The notes beneath the pieces were generated by a model. That model ran no database searches and was not told the origin of the DNA. It worked only from the letters and a program-made list of their open reading frames with translations. Below, one piece after another: positions 9,217 through 18,100 of a stretch of 52,861 nucleotides of DNA; the stretch's first letter is position 1, and each line of letters starts with the position of its first letter. This stretch comes from a virus: the IMG/VR virus record IMGVR_UViG_3300033149_002181, positions 1 through 52,861 of that record; one strand, written 5' to 3'. Both the position numbers and the translations under genes were made by a program.

Positions 9217-9600
9217 TTAGGAGTACGAACACTCAACGTTCAAACTCCACTCGTAGTTACCATTCGCGTCCTGACCTAGATATATCGGTTCCGACTGAAG
9301 GAGTAAAAAATCCATGTAGCCTGGATACCGGAGGTCGAAAAGCGCATCGTAGACTGCCGATGCTTTCTCGTAACCCTCGGCAAAACTTTCCGCCCTCACT
9401 CGAATTTGCGCTGTTGGGTAGCGAATCTCCGACCGGTCGGAATGGATACGCTGCCCTGCTCGACCGCCGGTAGCAAGAACGAAAATGGAATCGACAGGGA
9501 TACCGTTGGCCGGACGCACGGGACCTTTGAAAATGTCTACTCCTAATGTTCCCAGCCCCGCCTGCTGGAGGGCGAGGGCAATGTCATGCGCTGGTTCCAA
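9217..9600 (-). CDS. Tail terminator / minor tail protein
   Basis: 127 residues, TTG start behind GGGGGTG. The sequence (MEPAHDIALALQQAGLGTLG..., IRVRAESFAEGYEKASAVYDAL, YPGYMDFLLLQSEPIYLGQD) resembles the minor capsid/tail terminator proteins that close the tail tube at the head-proximal end. It lies immediately downstream of the HK97 gp10-like gene, the expected order. Confidence 0.68.
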   Translation of the reverse strand: MEPAHDIALALQQAGLGTLGVDIFKGPVRPANGIPVDSIFVLATGGRAGQRIHSDRSEIRYPTAQIRVRAESFAEGYEKASAVYDALFDLRYPGYMDFLLLQSEPIYLGQDANGNYEWSLNVECSYS

Positions 9601-9603
9601 CTG

Positions 9604-10002
9604 TTACACCCCCAGCCGTTTTTTCACAAATTGCCCGACTCGTCCCGCCATACCGGTTGCAGCTCCTTTGGCCGGGTCTTCCAAATATTTGGCTTTGCCA
9701 GTCGCGTGACTCAATTCCGTCCGTTCGTGGACGTAAATGGCGTATGGTGCGGCCGGGCCTCCATACCCGAGCGTGACGGAAATACTGCGACCCTTGAATT
9801 TCGGTTTCTCCACGTGCCCGGTACCGCGGAGCGTTCCGGTATCCACGGGACATTCCCGTTTCGACTCGGTCATGATCTCCTGTCCCTCTACATAAAGACC
9901 GGCGGCAAACGCCCTGCGGCCCCTTTCTCCAAACCGGTTCAGCTCCTTCAAGACTTTGTCGAGTCCCTTAATTTTGACGTGGATTTGGGTTCTCCGAGCC
10001 AA
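9604..10002 (-). CDS. HK97 gp10-like tail completion protein
   Basis: The 132-residue product shows the family signature: VKIKGLDKVLKELNRFG at the start, then CPVDTGTLRGTG and a central YAIYVHERTEL, followed by AKYLEDPAKG. Members complete the tail/connector interface. The start is TTG at 10002, behind AGGAGTGG. Position between the stopper and terminator genes agrees. Confidence 0.8.
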   Translation of the reverse strand: MARRTQIHVKIKGLDKVLKELNRFGERGRRAFAAGLYVEGQEIMTESKRECPVDTGTLRGTGHVEKPKFKGRSISVTLGYGGPAAPYAIYVHERTELSHATGKAKYLEDPAKGAATGMAGRVGQFVKKRLGV

Positions 10003-10019
10003 AATGCACCACTCCTTTT

Positions 10020-10334
10020 TTAGCCGAAAAATACTACCTCGTGATGATCGCCATTCTCATCAGGGAACTTGGCCACGGCCAGGATGGGTGGGGATGAGCC
10101 GTCGGGCAATGTTACCCGATCTTCAGGGCTTACGTTGGAAATCTCGTAGATATAGACTTGGCTGGAGGAGACCTTCTCTTCTCCGGACGGAGTCCGCACC
10201 AATTTTTGTTTACCGACCACCCGCGCATTATAACTGGTCGCATCTCCATATATCGGCTCTCCATAGTCATTACGGCCAAGGAACGGCTCTATGACAATAG
10301 TATGGGGGAAAAAGTCTTTGAAATCGACTTCCAT
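10020..10334 (-). CDS. Head-tail joining (stopper) protein
   Basis: The ATG at 10334 is preferred because GAGAGGTGG lies eight bases upstream. A GTG start 12 bases earlier would overlap that site. The 104-residue product is a short beta-rich head-closure protein (FKDFFPHTIVIEPF, RVVGKQKLV, SSQVYIYEI, EDRVTLPDGSSPPIL), typical of SPP1 gp16-like stoppers that hold DNA in the head. Confidence 0.68.
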   Translation of the reverse strand: MEVDFKDFFPHTIVIEPFLGRNDYGEPIYGDATSYNARVVGKQKLVRTPSGEEKVSSSQVYIYEISNVSPEDRVTLPDGSSPPILAVAKFPDENGDHHEVVFFG

Positions 10335-10371
10335 TGAACTTTCCACCTCTCAAAGGAAATCCTGTTAGCCG

Positions 10372-10905
10372 TTACTCCTCTATAACTGAGAAGCGTATTA
10401 GTATCGTGCTGCTGGCCGAGCCGTCATTTGTGATTGATATGACGTAATCTTCATCAGCCTTAAGCATAATGGGTTTCTGTCCCGTAAGTATGTCGCCTCC
10501 AACCGCTTTAAATCCCACAGAGCCACCAACATAAAACTCGTCAATCTGGGTGCCGCCAGAAACGTCGGATGGATCAGAATAAACACCTACAGAAGAAGTA
10601 TTCGAGCTAGCACGGTTACGATTGATTAAAATAACAGCAGAGGTTCCGTCCGTTATTGTGGGATTCTCGTACATCTTTAAGGTCATTTTATCCCCGTCTG
10701 TCACAACCGAGTCAACCATGAAGCATGCTGCAGTAGAGTCAGTCTTTATTTGTAAGTGTACGGTTGCCTCAGCATCAATCGTATATTTCACGTACCCGTG
10801 ATAAGCATTGCCGTCTAAGCAGTGTTTCATAAGCAAGTCCAAAAACACAAACGCGTTCTGCGTTTTGTCATAGCCATTTGCGGTTTTTATGGTCGCGGTG
10901 CTCAA
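10372..10905 (-). CDS. Virion structural protein of unknown type
   Basis: The 177-residue product (NAFVFLDLLMKHCLDGNAYHG, VHLQIKTDS, ADEDYVISITNDGSASS) looks like small capsid-associated or decoration proteins of siphophages. It lies between the adaptor and stopper genes. Beta-rich with no enzyme motif. Family not recognised with certainty. Confidence 0.5.
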   Translation of the reverse strand: MSTATIKTANGYDKTQNAFVFLDLLMKHCLDGNAYHGYVKYTIDAEATVHLQIKTDSTAACFMVDSVVTDGDKMTLKMYENPTITDGTSAVILINRNRASSNTSSVGVYSDPSDVSGGTQIDEFYVGGSVGFKAVGGDILTGQKPIMLKADEDYVISITNDGSASSTILIRFSVIEE

Positions 10906-10922
10906 ACCATCACCACCTAAAT

Positions 10923-11309
10923 TTAATCGTCATCTTCATCAGTCAGGTAGGAGTCGTTCTCCATCATACCGAGCTCAAACCGCGCATCTTCTTCCGGCTC
11001 CTGCCATGTCGGATAAACAGATGCGGTTACAGCGCGTTTCTCCAGGTCGGTGGCCAGAGCCATATACGTCTTGGCCTTCTGGCTAAGGCTTATGCGGAGA
11101 TCGCCTACAGCTTTATCCGCCTGGCGGGAAAACTTGGCCGTTATCGCTTTTGCAGCCCGACTTGCCGCTAATAAAACATTTGTTGTTTCAGTCAGCAGGT
11201 AAGTTATCTCTTCATCTTGCAGAAGCTGGTCCGTTTCGTCCGTATCGCCGATGTGAAAGCGCACCTTGTCCTTGTCGGTCGACAAACTGCTGTCATAGCT
11301 CCATGTCAT
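10923..11309 (-). CDS. Head-tail adaptor protein (Ad1)
   Basis: The 128-residue product starts MTWSYDSSLSTDKDKVRFHIGD, the hallmark opening of gp6/gp15-like connector proteins. A DEEITYLL segment and a long Ala-rich helix (LLAASRAAKAITAKFS) follow. It docks under the portal and begins the neck. The acidic tail (YLTDEDDD) is common in the family. Confidence 0.8.
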   Translation of the reverse strand: MTWSYDSSLSTDKDKVRFHIGDTDETDQLLQDEEITYLLTETTNVLLAASRAAKAITAKFSRQADKAVGDLRISLSQKAKTYMALATDLEKRAVTASVYPTWQEPEEDARFELGMMENDSYLTDEDDD

Positions 11310-11321
11310 TTAACCCACCAC

Positions 11322-11675
11322 CTAAAACGAAGTCCCGGCATACTGTGTAGACAGCGTGCCGTGTTGATCCGCTATTGCTGGTTTTACCTGTACCTTGAGA
11401 TTGGTGTAATAAGACGTTACCTCTTTTGTTACCGCTGCCGCAGTTGTAACCGAAAACTCACTGACTGCCGTATACGGGTAGGTCGCGCCGCCGTCCATGC
11501 TCCCTAACACCTTGACGGTCAGGTCATTAGTTGTTGTAGCAAACAGAAACGTTTTAGTTTTGAGGATCATGGTATCCCATGCTCCCGCGTCCGCGTAATC
11601 ATTGCCTGTAGTGGTATAATCGTCGAACGAATCGTACATGGCATACAGATATCTATTCAGTAATCTCTGGACCAT
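11322..11675 (-). CDS. Small structural protein
   Basis: 117 residues, ATG start inside the end of the preceding coiled-coil gene. Beta-rich, with VKVLGSMDGGATYPYT and VTSYYTNLKVQVKP. The phrase TNDLTVKVLGSMDGG resembles small virion proteins with a jelly-roll-like pattern. It lies in the capsid-connector block. Function not identified. Confidence 0.5.
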   Translation of the reverse strand: MVQRLLNRYLYAMYDSFDDYTTTGNDYADAGAWDTMILKTKTFLFATTTNDLTVKVLGSMDGGATYPYTAVSEFSVTTAAAVTKEVTSYYTNLKVQVKPAIADQHGTLSTQYAGTSF

Positions 11676-11829
11676 CAGGCGCCACCTCAGCTTCTGACTG
11701 GTCGATTAGTCCCAACCAATATTCGCAATCCTGGATCGCTCCGTTATAAGCGTTGAGGTTGGCAAGAAGCTGTTCGCGCTCGGCTTTCAGCTTCGCCAGC
11801 CTCTGCTCAATCTTCTCTTTTGTCAGCAC
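11653..11829 (-). CDS. Small coiled-coil virion-operon protein
   Basis: Found by reading the gap between its neighbours. GTG at 11829 follows GGTGGTGG, and the frame gives 58 residues: TKEKIEQRLAKLKAEREQL, then NLNAYNGAIQDCEYWLG. The first half has a heptad pattern typical of a coiled coil. Phage genes of this size and shape are common near the capsid genes. It overlaps the next gene by 23 bases, which suggests coupled translation. Role unknown. Confidence 0.6.
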   Translation of the reverse strand: MLTKEKIEQRLAKLKAEREQLLANLNAYNGAIQDCEYWLGLIDQSEAEVAPDGPEITE

Positions 11830-11840
11830 GATGCCACCAC

Positions 11841-12515
11841 CTAGCTAGCCGAGTACAGCGGGATAGCGTAATCAGCACCGTCCAAGCTTACCTTAAGGAA
11901 CTTCTTGGTGGTGCCAGCATACTCGCTGTCGGTCAGCATATCTCTGGAACTGCCCTGGATTGTCAGGAACGTGTCTGGCAGGGCAATTCCCTGGAAGTAT
12001 ATCCCGGTCTTCGCTACACCCGATCCTTGCAGTGACATCAGAATGAACGCATCAAGGCCGCCCTTGGTTGTGGTTTCTCTTTGTAGCCATAAGTTTGTCA
12101 GGTAATCAGTCGCACCAACTTCTGCTAAATGCACGTTCCAACCCGTGACCGCCTGGGACGAAAGATCCGGAGTCCCGCTCTTGCCGATATAGATATAGCC
12201 GCCGTTGACATTCGCTGTCTCGCCTACTGTCAAGTCCGCCGCTAAACCGTTCCACTGGGAAACGGCAGATCCCCCAGTCTTTGCGCCCGTGTTTGATGCC
12301 ACCAGGTGAAACATGTTGGCATAACCGCTGGAGAATGTGGAGCTATCGGTTACAGTTAGCGAAAACGCATCATCTGCAGCTGATCCAGCGATTGTACCTA
12401 GAGCTATGTCAACCGCCCCAGCCGCACTGTTCGTGATTGTGGAACTGTTATTCAAAGTGACTTTACCTGTAGCCAAGCTACCAACTATAGCTTTACCTCT
12501 TGTCAGCAGGTTCAC
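11841..12515 (-). CDS. Structural beta-rich protein (decoration-like)
   Basis: GTG start at 12515, product 224 residues, rich in Thr, Ser, Gly and Ala. The start (GKAIVGSLATGKVTLNNSS) and middle (GGYIYIGKSGTPDLSSQAV) suggest a repetitive beta fold exposed on the virion. It lies just after the capsid gene. The family resembles small fibre or decoration proteins, but this is inference from composition and place. Confidence 0.5.
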   Translation of the reverse strand: MNLLTRGKAIVGSLATGKVTLNNSSTITNSAAGAVDIALGTIAGSAADDAFSLTVTDSSTFSSGYANMFHLVASNTGAKTGGSAVSQWNGLAADLTVGETANVNGGYIYIGKSGTPDLSSQAVTGWNVHLAEVGATDYLTNLWLQRETTTKGGLDAFILMSLQGSGVAKTGIYFQGIALPDTFLTIQGSSRDMLTDSEYAGTTKKFLKVSLDGADYAIPLYSAS

Positions 12516-12526
12516 CCATCATCGCC

Positions 12527-12865
12527 TCACTTTCCTTTCGCCTTGTCAAGATTAAGTGGAGCCAGCTCCTCCATCATACGTTCCTCTCGTTCTGCCCGCC
12601 TGTCTTCTTCTTCCGGCGTTAAGACTTTTCCAGAATGCTGTTTGTTTCCATGGTGAGTGCGCTCTGCGGAACCGATGAACTCAGCCCCGCAGATGGCACA
12701 CTGGTATGTTTCAGCCTTCTTCCCGACCGGGGCGAAATAGCCGAGGCGGACGAGCTTCTCATCATTCCGCGCGCCTACGAGCTCTACGATTTGTCCTCGG
12801 TCAAGCTCCTGTCCCGCATAGCCAAAGGGTCTCCTTGCCCAATAACGTTGCTTGGTAGTTGCCAT
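12527..12865 (-). CDS. Capsid-operon protein with C2H2-like zinc motif
   Basis: The 112-residue product starts MATTKQRYWARRPFGYAG and then has DRGQIVELVGARNDEKLVRL, a common head-operon pattern that may match a small capsid-associated protein. A Cys2His2-like finger follows (CAIC, then HHGNKQH), and the C-terminus is a charged helix (EEEDRRAEREERMMEEL). It begins where the capsid gene ends (one-base-level overlap), so expression is probably coupled. Zinc binding is inferred from spacing. Function unknown. Confidence 0.55.
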   Translation of the reverse strand: MATTKQRYWARRPFGYAGQELDRGQIVELVGARNDEKLVRLGYFAPVGKKAETYQCAICGAEFIGSAERTHHGNKQHSGKVLTPEEEDRRAEREERMMEELAPLNLDKAKGK

Positions 12866-13821
12866 TATACCACCGCCCCACTCATAAAGAGACCGGCATT
12901 TGTGCCGGTTGCTTTTTGGTCAAAATAGGTGTTAGCCTCGATGATATCCACCTCACGTTCCTCATCGCGCATCCGTTTGATATACTGAAGCGCATTGGCT
13001 ACTATTTGCCAGACGAAGGTATAACCGGCAGCAGGAGTTAGCAGAGACGGCCTCTCTGGAACGTAAATCATCAAAGCATTCTTGCCCCAAATCCTGGAAT
13101 ACGACACTGAGGATTCGGCAGTGCCCTCGGCAGAGGCAGTGTAAATTGCCCGACCGATCAGTACTTTGTCAAACTCAGCCAGCGAAGCAAACAGATCTTT
13201 GGTCATCTGTCCTTTCTGGGTGTACTTGATGGTGTCAATCAGATCCGGATGCCATTTGAGCTTAAGCCAAACCTGTTTCCCTAGTATGAGGGCGTTAGGT
13301 TCGCGGCCAATCAATGCCTCGACCGTGTCCTTGTAGTCGTCAAGATCAGTCAGCGGACTGGAGTTAGCATAGTCTGACCAAACGGTGAAGTCGGACCCGC
13401 CAGTCTTGTCGGTGCCCCAAACACCGGTCGTAAAAAAGTCGGTAGCGAACGCCACCTCACGCCGCATTTGGATTTTATCCGTCACCCACTCGGTTGCATC
13501 CCGGTCCAGGTTGAACGGAGCGTCCGCATTCTTCCTGGTCTCATCGTCGATCTCTTTCCGGATGGAAAAGCGGTCGCAGAAATACTTCGCGGTGGTTGTT
13601 ACCTTCCACCCACCACCAGCGGACTTAGTCCCCGGGGCCCTCAGTTTGGCCTCATCCCTAAACCAGTGAGACTGATCGTACTGCGGGATGATGTCAGACT
13701 GCTTCTGCACCGGCACGATCGGAAAGATCTGGTCGGCAATGTATTCCGGATTCTTGTACCCGATAGAAATATTGGTCAACAATTGGTCTACATGAAGCGT
13801 GCTTGCTACAGGATTAGGCAT
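12865..13821 (-). CDS. Major capsid protein
   Basis: The 318-residue product has features of HK97-fold major capsid proteins in this size class: an N-terminal NPEYIADQIFPIVPVQKQS motif, then TKYFCD-like and EIDDETRKNADAP segments, and DKIQMRREVAFATDFF. It forms the icosahedral shell. The ribosome site AAAGGAGTG is strong. Gene order (scaffold, decoration protein, capsid) agrees. Confidence 0.85.
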   Translation of the reverse strand: MPNPVASTLHVDQLLTNISIGYKNPEYIADQIFPIVPVQKQSDIIPQYDQSHWFRDEAKLRAPGTKSAGGGWKVTTTAKYFCDRFSIRKEIDDETRKNADAPFNLDRDATEWVTDKIQMRREVAFATDFFTTGVWGTDKTGGSDFTVWSDYANSSPLTDLDDYKDTVEALIGREPNALILGKQVWLKLKWHPDLIDTIKYTQKGQMTKDLFASLAEFDKVLIGRAIYTASAEGTAESSVSYSRIWGKNALMIYVPERPSLLTPAAGYTFVWQIVANALQYIKRMRDEEREVDIIEANTYFDQKATGTNAGLFMSGAVV

Positions 13822-13852
13822 TACTAATCACTCCTTTTTCAAAATAAATTCA

Positions 13853-14242
13853 CTAGGTCGTGCTCAGCGTAAACGGCCCGGTCAGCAGTACACGAATAAC
13901 CGTCCCGTCGGCAGACGAAGCATCAAGCGCAATACCGGCGATATAGTTGGTGTCAGACGCTTTTTTCACTGCTTTGCCGCTTGCATCGGTGCCGACGTAA
14001 TCGCCAACGGCAATGTTGGTGCTGGAGCCGTCAGATACGACCTTGCTAATGCCCAGCACCCTTACTTGTGCCGCATGATACTGGGTCGGCTTGTTCTGCA
14101 ATACACCGATAGGCTTATCTGCCGCATTGTCACAGACATCAACTTGATCAGTACCACTCAATTCAACAAAGTAATATTGCTTTGCGCTCAGATCGTTCTC
14201 AGCCTTTGCGCTGATGTCGAATACAGCCATTTCGGTTGCCAT
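13853..14242 (-). CDS. DUF2190-like capsid decoration protein
   Basis: The ATG at 14242 is preferred because AAGGAGGTAG lies in front. A TTG one codon earlier is less likely. The 129-residue product (ISAKAENDLSAKQYYFVEL, ADKPIGVLQNKP, AVGDYVGTDASGKAV, AGIALDASS) closely follows the pattern of DUF2190 proteins, small trimeric beta-barrel capsid decorators encoded next to the major capsid gene. Confidence 0.8.
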   Translation of the reverse strand: MATEMAVFDISAKAENDLSAKQYYFVELSGTDQVDVCDNAADKPIGVLQNKPTQYHAAQVRVLGISKVVSDGSSTNIAVGDYVGTDASGKAVKKASDTNYIAGIALDASSADGTVIRVLLTGPFTLSTT

Positions 14243-14256
14243 CAATATCTACCTCC

Positions 14257-15141
14257 TTAAATCCTAACCGCAGTCTCTTTGCGGTACTGTTCATAAAGCT
14301 GCGGGTTTTCAGCCAGCACTTTCGCCAGCGCGTCCATCCTGCTTAAGTTGGCGTTTTTCTGCACTAACCCCGCTGCCATGGCCTCGACTTTGGCAACAGC
14401 GGAGTCGCCAGCGGGCATGCCGCCTCGGCCAATCTCAGCATAGAGCGCGCCTTTCTCGATGGCTTCACTGGCCGCCTTCAGCACACCTTCAAGCTTGGTA
14501 TATTCTTCCGGCGCCTTTTCAGCCAAACCCTTCAGCACCAAACCAAATTCTTCCGGCTTGGTCGGCAGGTTGGTAAAGTCAGTCGCGGCCTTTTGCACGA
14601 ACTCCTTGCGAAGCTGCTTGTCGCGTTCTTCCTTAAGCACCTTCTCAAGCTCTTCGGCTTTCTTGATGGCTTCCTGCTGCTCTTTCCAGAGTGCCTCTAC
14701 CGCAGGACGAACTTCTTCCGGAATACCGGAAAAGTCATAGCTTCCGTCTTCCTTTTTGGTCGGTGCAGGATAACCATATTTCTTCTTCTTGTCTTCTTCT
14801 TCCTCGTCTTTTTTGTCCTTAGCCTTCTCGGTCGGTGCAGGATAGCCGTAGCCGGCCAACTCGGCCAGAGTCTTCATGATGTCCTTGGGCAAGGAGTCCT
14901 TATAAGCGTTGAGTAGTCGTAAAGCGCCTTTGACTGCATTCTGTGCCTTGTCGGATAGCTTGGCTGCTTTCAGGACTTCCTCCACTTTCTGCTCATCTTC
15001 AAGTTCAGTTTCTAAAACAGCCTTAAGAATTTCTTCCATTGAACTTCCCTCCTCAGATTTGTAAATAAAAAAGCGCTTTTTTACAGCGCCTCTTGGTACA
15101 AGACTAACTTCTGGAATTTCTAAATCACTTAATTGGTACAC
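14257..15141 (-). CDS. Capsid scaffolding protein
   Basis: 294 residues, GTG start at 15141. The middle and C-terminus are highly charged and helical (EALWKEQQEAIKKAEELEK, KEERDKQLRKEF), typical of scaffold proteins that are removed during maturation. The N-terminus (LSDLEIPEVSLVPRGAVKK) resembles the C-terminal tail seen in XkdF-type protease proteins. This suggests that it derives from, or is cut from, a protease-scaffold unit. A short duplicate (GYPAPTEK / GYPAPTKK) brackets a Lys/Glu/Asp-rich linker around residues 97-128. Confidence 0.75.
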   Translation of the reverse strand: MYQLSDLEIPEVSLVPRGAVKKRFFIYKSEEGSSMEEILKAVLETELEDEQKVEEVLKAAKLSDKAQNAVKGALRLLNAYKDSLPKDIMKTLAELAGYGYPAPTEKAKDKKDEEEEDKKKKYGYPAPTKKEDGSYDFSGIPEEVRPAVEALWKEQQEAIKKAEELEKVLKEERDKQLRKEFVQKAATDFTNLPTKPEEFGLVLKGLAEKAPEEYTKLEGVLKAASEAIEKGALYAEIGRGGMPAGDSAVAKVEAMAAGLVQKNANLSRMDALAKVLAENPQLYEQYRKETAVRI

Positions 15142-15153
15142 ATAACCACCCTC

Positions 15154-18100
15154 TTACGCTATTTGGATGTCAATAAACTCCACCTCCGGTAACTTTGGTT
15201 TGTCAATTGAGGTCCTCACGCCAAAACCACCAACAGAATAACTTGTTAGCCTTCTTTCTTCGACCTCTTTCCATAATCCATCGGCCTGAATTTTACTGCC
15301 GAGAATCCATGCCCCGGAATGGAATATCTCTCCGCCGCACTTAACCCTGTACGCCCTATGTGGCTTCCCTTCCATCGCCTTCTGCCAGTCATCATATGAG
15401 GGGTACGGGAATAGATAACTCTCGACAGGCACAGCATCGGCCTTCTTATGATGTCGATAGCCTAACAAACGAGATTTGATCAGCCAATTATGTGCCACCT
15501 GCTCAACATCTGCTGGACTTACCCAATCGTCCTGGGAATCAACTTGATAGGGATCCAACGCTACACCATACACAATTCGTCGGGGCTGATCGATTTTAAT
15601 GATCGGAGCCTGGTACTCTTTAGCAATTTTCGCTTTTGCCACATCAATTTTCTGTACGGGCTTACCTGGTTCATCAGCCCAAAGTAACCATTTTTGACCT
15701 TTCTCTTTTAGTTCGCTTATGACATCAGCGAGTTTGTGCGTTTTTGTATATGGTTCCTGCGATTCTGGCCGGTTTACTAACCATACTCTTCGCCCCTGTC
15801 CCAACGGAGCATATTGTATAAGTAAACGGCCTTTCAAGTGTTTGCCGTTCAAAAAAAGTTCACGTCCGTGTTCCCGGGCAAAAGAAAACTTGTACTCGCC
15901 ACCGTCAAGTTTAAAAAACTTTGAATAAGTTTTGCTCGTAGACCCGGGGCCTCCGGGTTCAGAAATATACGGACCTTTATCTGTAATGGTTATCCACCTA
16001 ACAGGTTGGAACAGTTTGAACTGGCCTTGTAGACTGTCATCAGGCGGTAATTCAAGCAGACGACTTCCGTACTCCGTCTTACGGATGTCTTCGGTATCGC
16101 CCTCAAAGACTGAGAACCCCCAAGCTGTCTCATCGTCTATCTGGAAGCGCAGGTCGCCGTGGACACTATGGTTGGTTTTCAATAGCTCTTCGTGGCTAAG
16201 TTTGGTTTCTTCCTCGCTCAGCCCGCGCCAGTGCATCTGATAAACCCATCTGCCTCGTCCAGATTTCGGGTACATGTTGTGCCATTCTTCTTCATACAAC
16301 TTCTCCGCTATTTCAGCCCGAGTGTCGCCTTCCTCGCCTAAACGATCAGCTTTTTCCACCTGTTCTAGTGCACGTTTAATTTGCTTTAGCTTCCTCGCTA
16401 CCTCCCCGCTGTCCCCGAACCGCCTAACCGCCATCGGGTGAGGCAAAACAAAATCCGCTCTTTCACCTAGAGCGGACTTAGCGGTCTGACCTAACGCAAC
16501 TATAATTTGCGGATTGGCTTTGTCTAGTTCGTTAAACAGCCAATCGCGCCATTTTTCTATTTCTTCTTTGCTTGGTTCGCGCACCCGACCTTTTTCATCG
16601 GTCAGGAACTGGGGAACTGCATTGGTGAGAAACACTTCATTAGGCTTGAGACCCAACGGTTTCAAATAAAGTTCTTTAAATGTTTCCCCGCTGGGGCCGG
16701 TAAACGGTTCCCCCCTAGCTGCCTCAACCCGGCCGGGAGAGGCACCTACAAAGACTAGTTTTGCGTTTTTAGGTCCCCGACTGGGAACTATGTCCTGCAT
16801 CGATTTCTGAAGCACCTGCCCGCGCTTCGCAACATCGATAGCTTGAGCAGCAGTGTAAGGTTCTTTTCGAGTATCATCCACATCAATTACACGAGCTCCA
16901 AGCCAAGCGAGAACTTTCTTCTGTTCGTCCGGGATAAGCTCCAGCACCTCGCACGTGATAATGTCGCCAACCTTGGCCTTAATGTTTGTAGAAAACGTCT
17001 TACCTAAATCAATGTACTTCTTGCCGTTTAGTTCCCGAACGTTGCGCCACTCCATACCTACGCTCGGCAGGAGACCGCCCCAATAGTTGTAGTCTCCAGC
17101 TTTCGTGCGCTGTACGTCAAGCACGATAACTTTCAGCTCAATAACTCGCTTTAGCTTGAACCACTCGTCGGTGGCCCCGCTCAGTTCGTATTTACCTCCG
17201 GCAGACTTCGCTACTAGCCCCTCGGAGCGGTCCTGGTCGAACGCCCAGCGAGCGGCCACCTTAGCTTCCTGTGGCGTCTTGCACCATTTCAAGGGAGAAA
17301 TAGTTAACAGCTTTCTGAGGTTCAGCGACTCCAATATCTTGCGCCTTTCCTTGAACGGTTTATCGCTCAAATCTTCTCCCCAGTACGGCACATCAAAGAC
17401 CGTCAAAATAGGCGTCTCGTTTTCAGCGAACTCTGGTTTCTCGCGGTTGAACTTCATTAGATCTGGCCTTGCCACCCGCTTACCGTCGCGCAGCATGCCC
17501 AAGTCGCAGTCTAGGATAAAGTCAGCGTTAAGCTTTTCCAAGACCGCTTTTATCTCGGGGAATTTGTGCAGTTGGTCTTTGCCATATTGCCCCTCAAACC
17601 AAAGCCGTAGCTGGCTGCCCTTTTTTTCGGCAATGCTCCTGAAACCATTATGCTTCGGCTCTACAGCTATCGGCCAGCGGTTTTTTGCCCACTCTAGCAG
17701 TTCGTCTATGGTGTAAGCTTCTGTGTATTCGGCCATGCTCGGTTTGGGCGGTACAAACTTCTCAAATGGCTCCAACCCCGCCTTGCTTACTGTCTCCGGC
17801 TTACGTAATATACCTCGGACATAAACCAAATCGTCATTCTGGATTTCCTCCAGCTTCTCAACCTCGAACTTCGGGCGGCCTTCAAGTAGGTTATCCTGCG
17901 TCCAAAAGACGAAGGTGGACTTATTCCAAAAGCTCTTGTGGTCGGGGTGGTTAAACGCGCCCTCTCCTTTCGTACTCGGCACTTCGAAGACAAACTTGCC
18001 GCCGGGCTTTAAAACCCGGTGGATTTCGACCATGATGTGCTCTTTATCCGCGAGATGCTCCAGGACGTGGTTTGCGCGTATTTCATCCGCGCTGTCGTCA

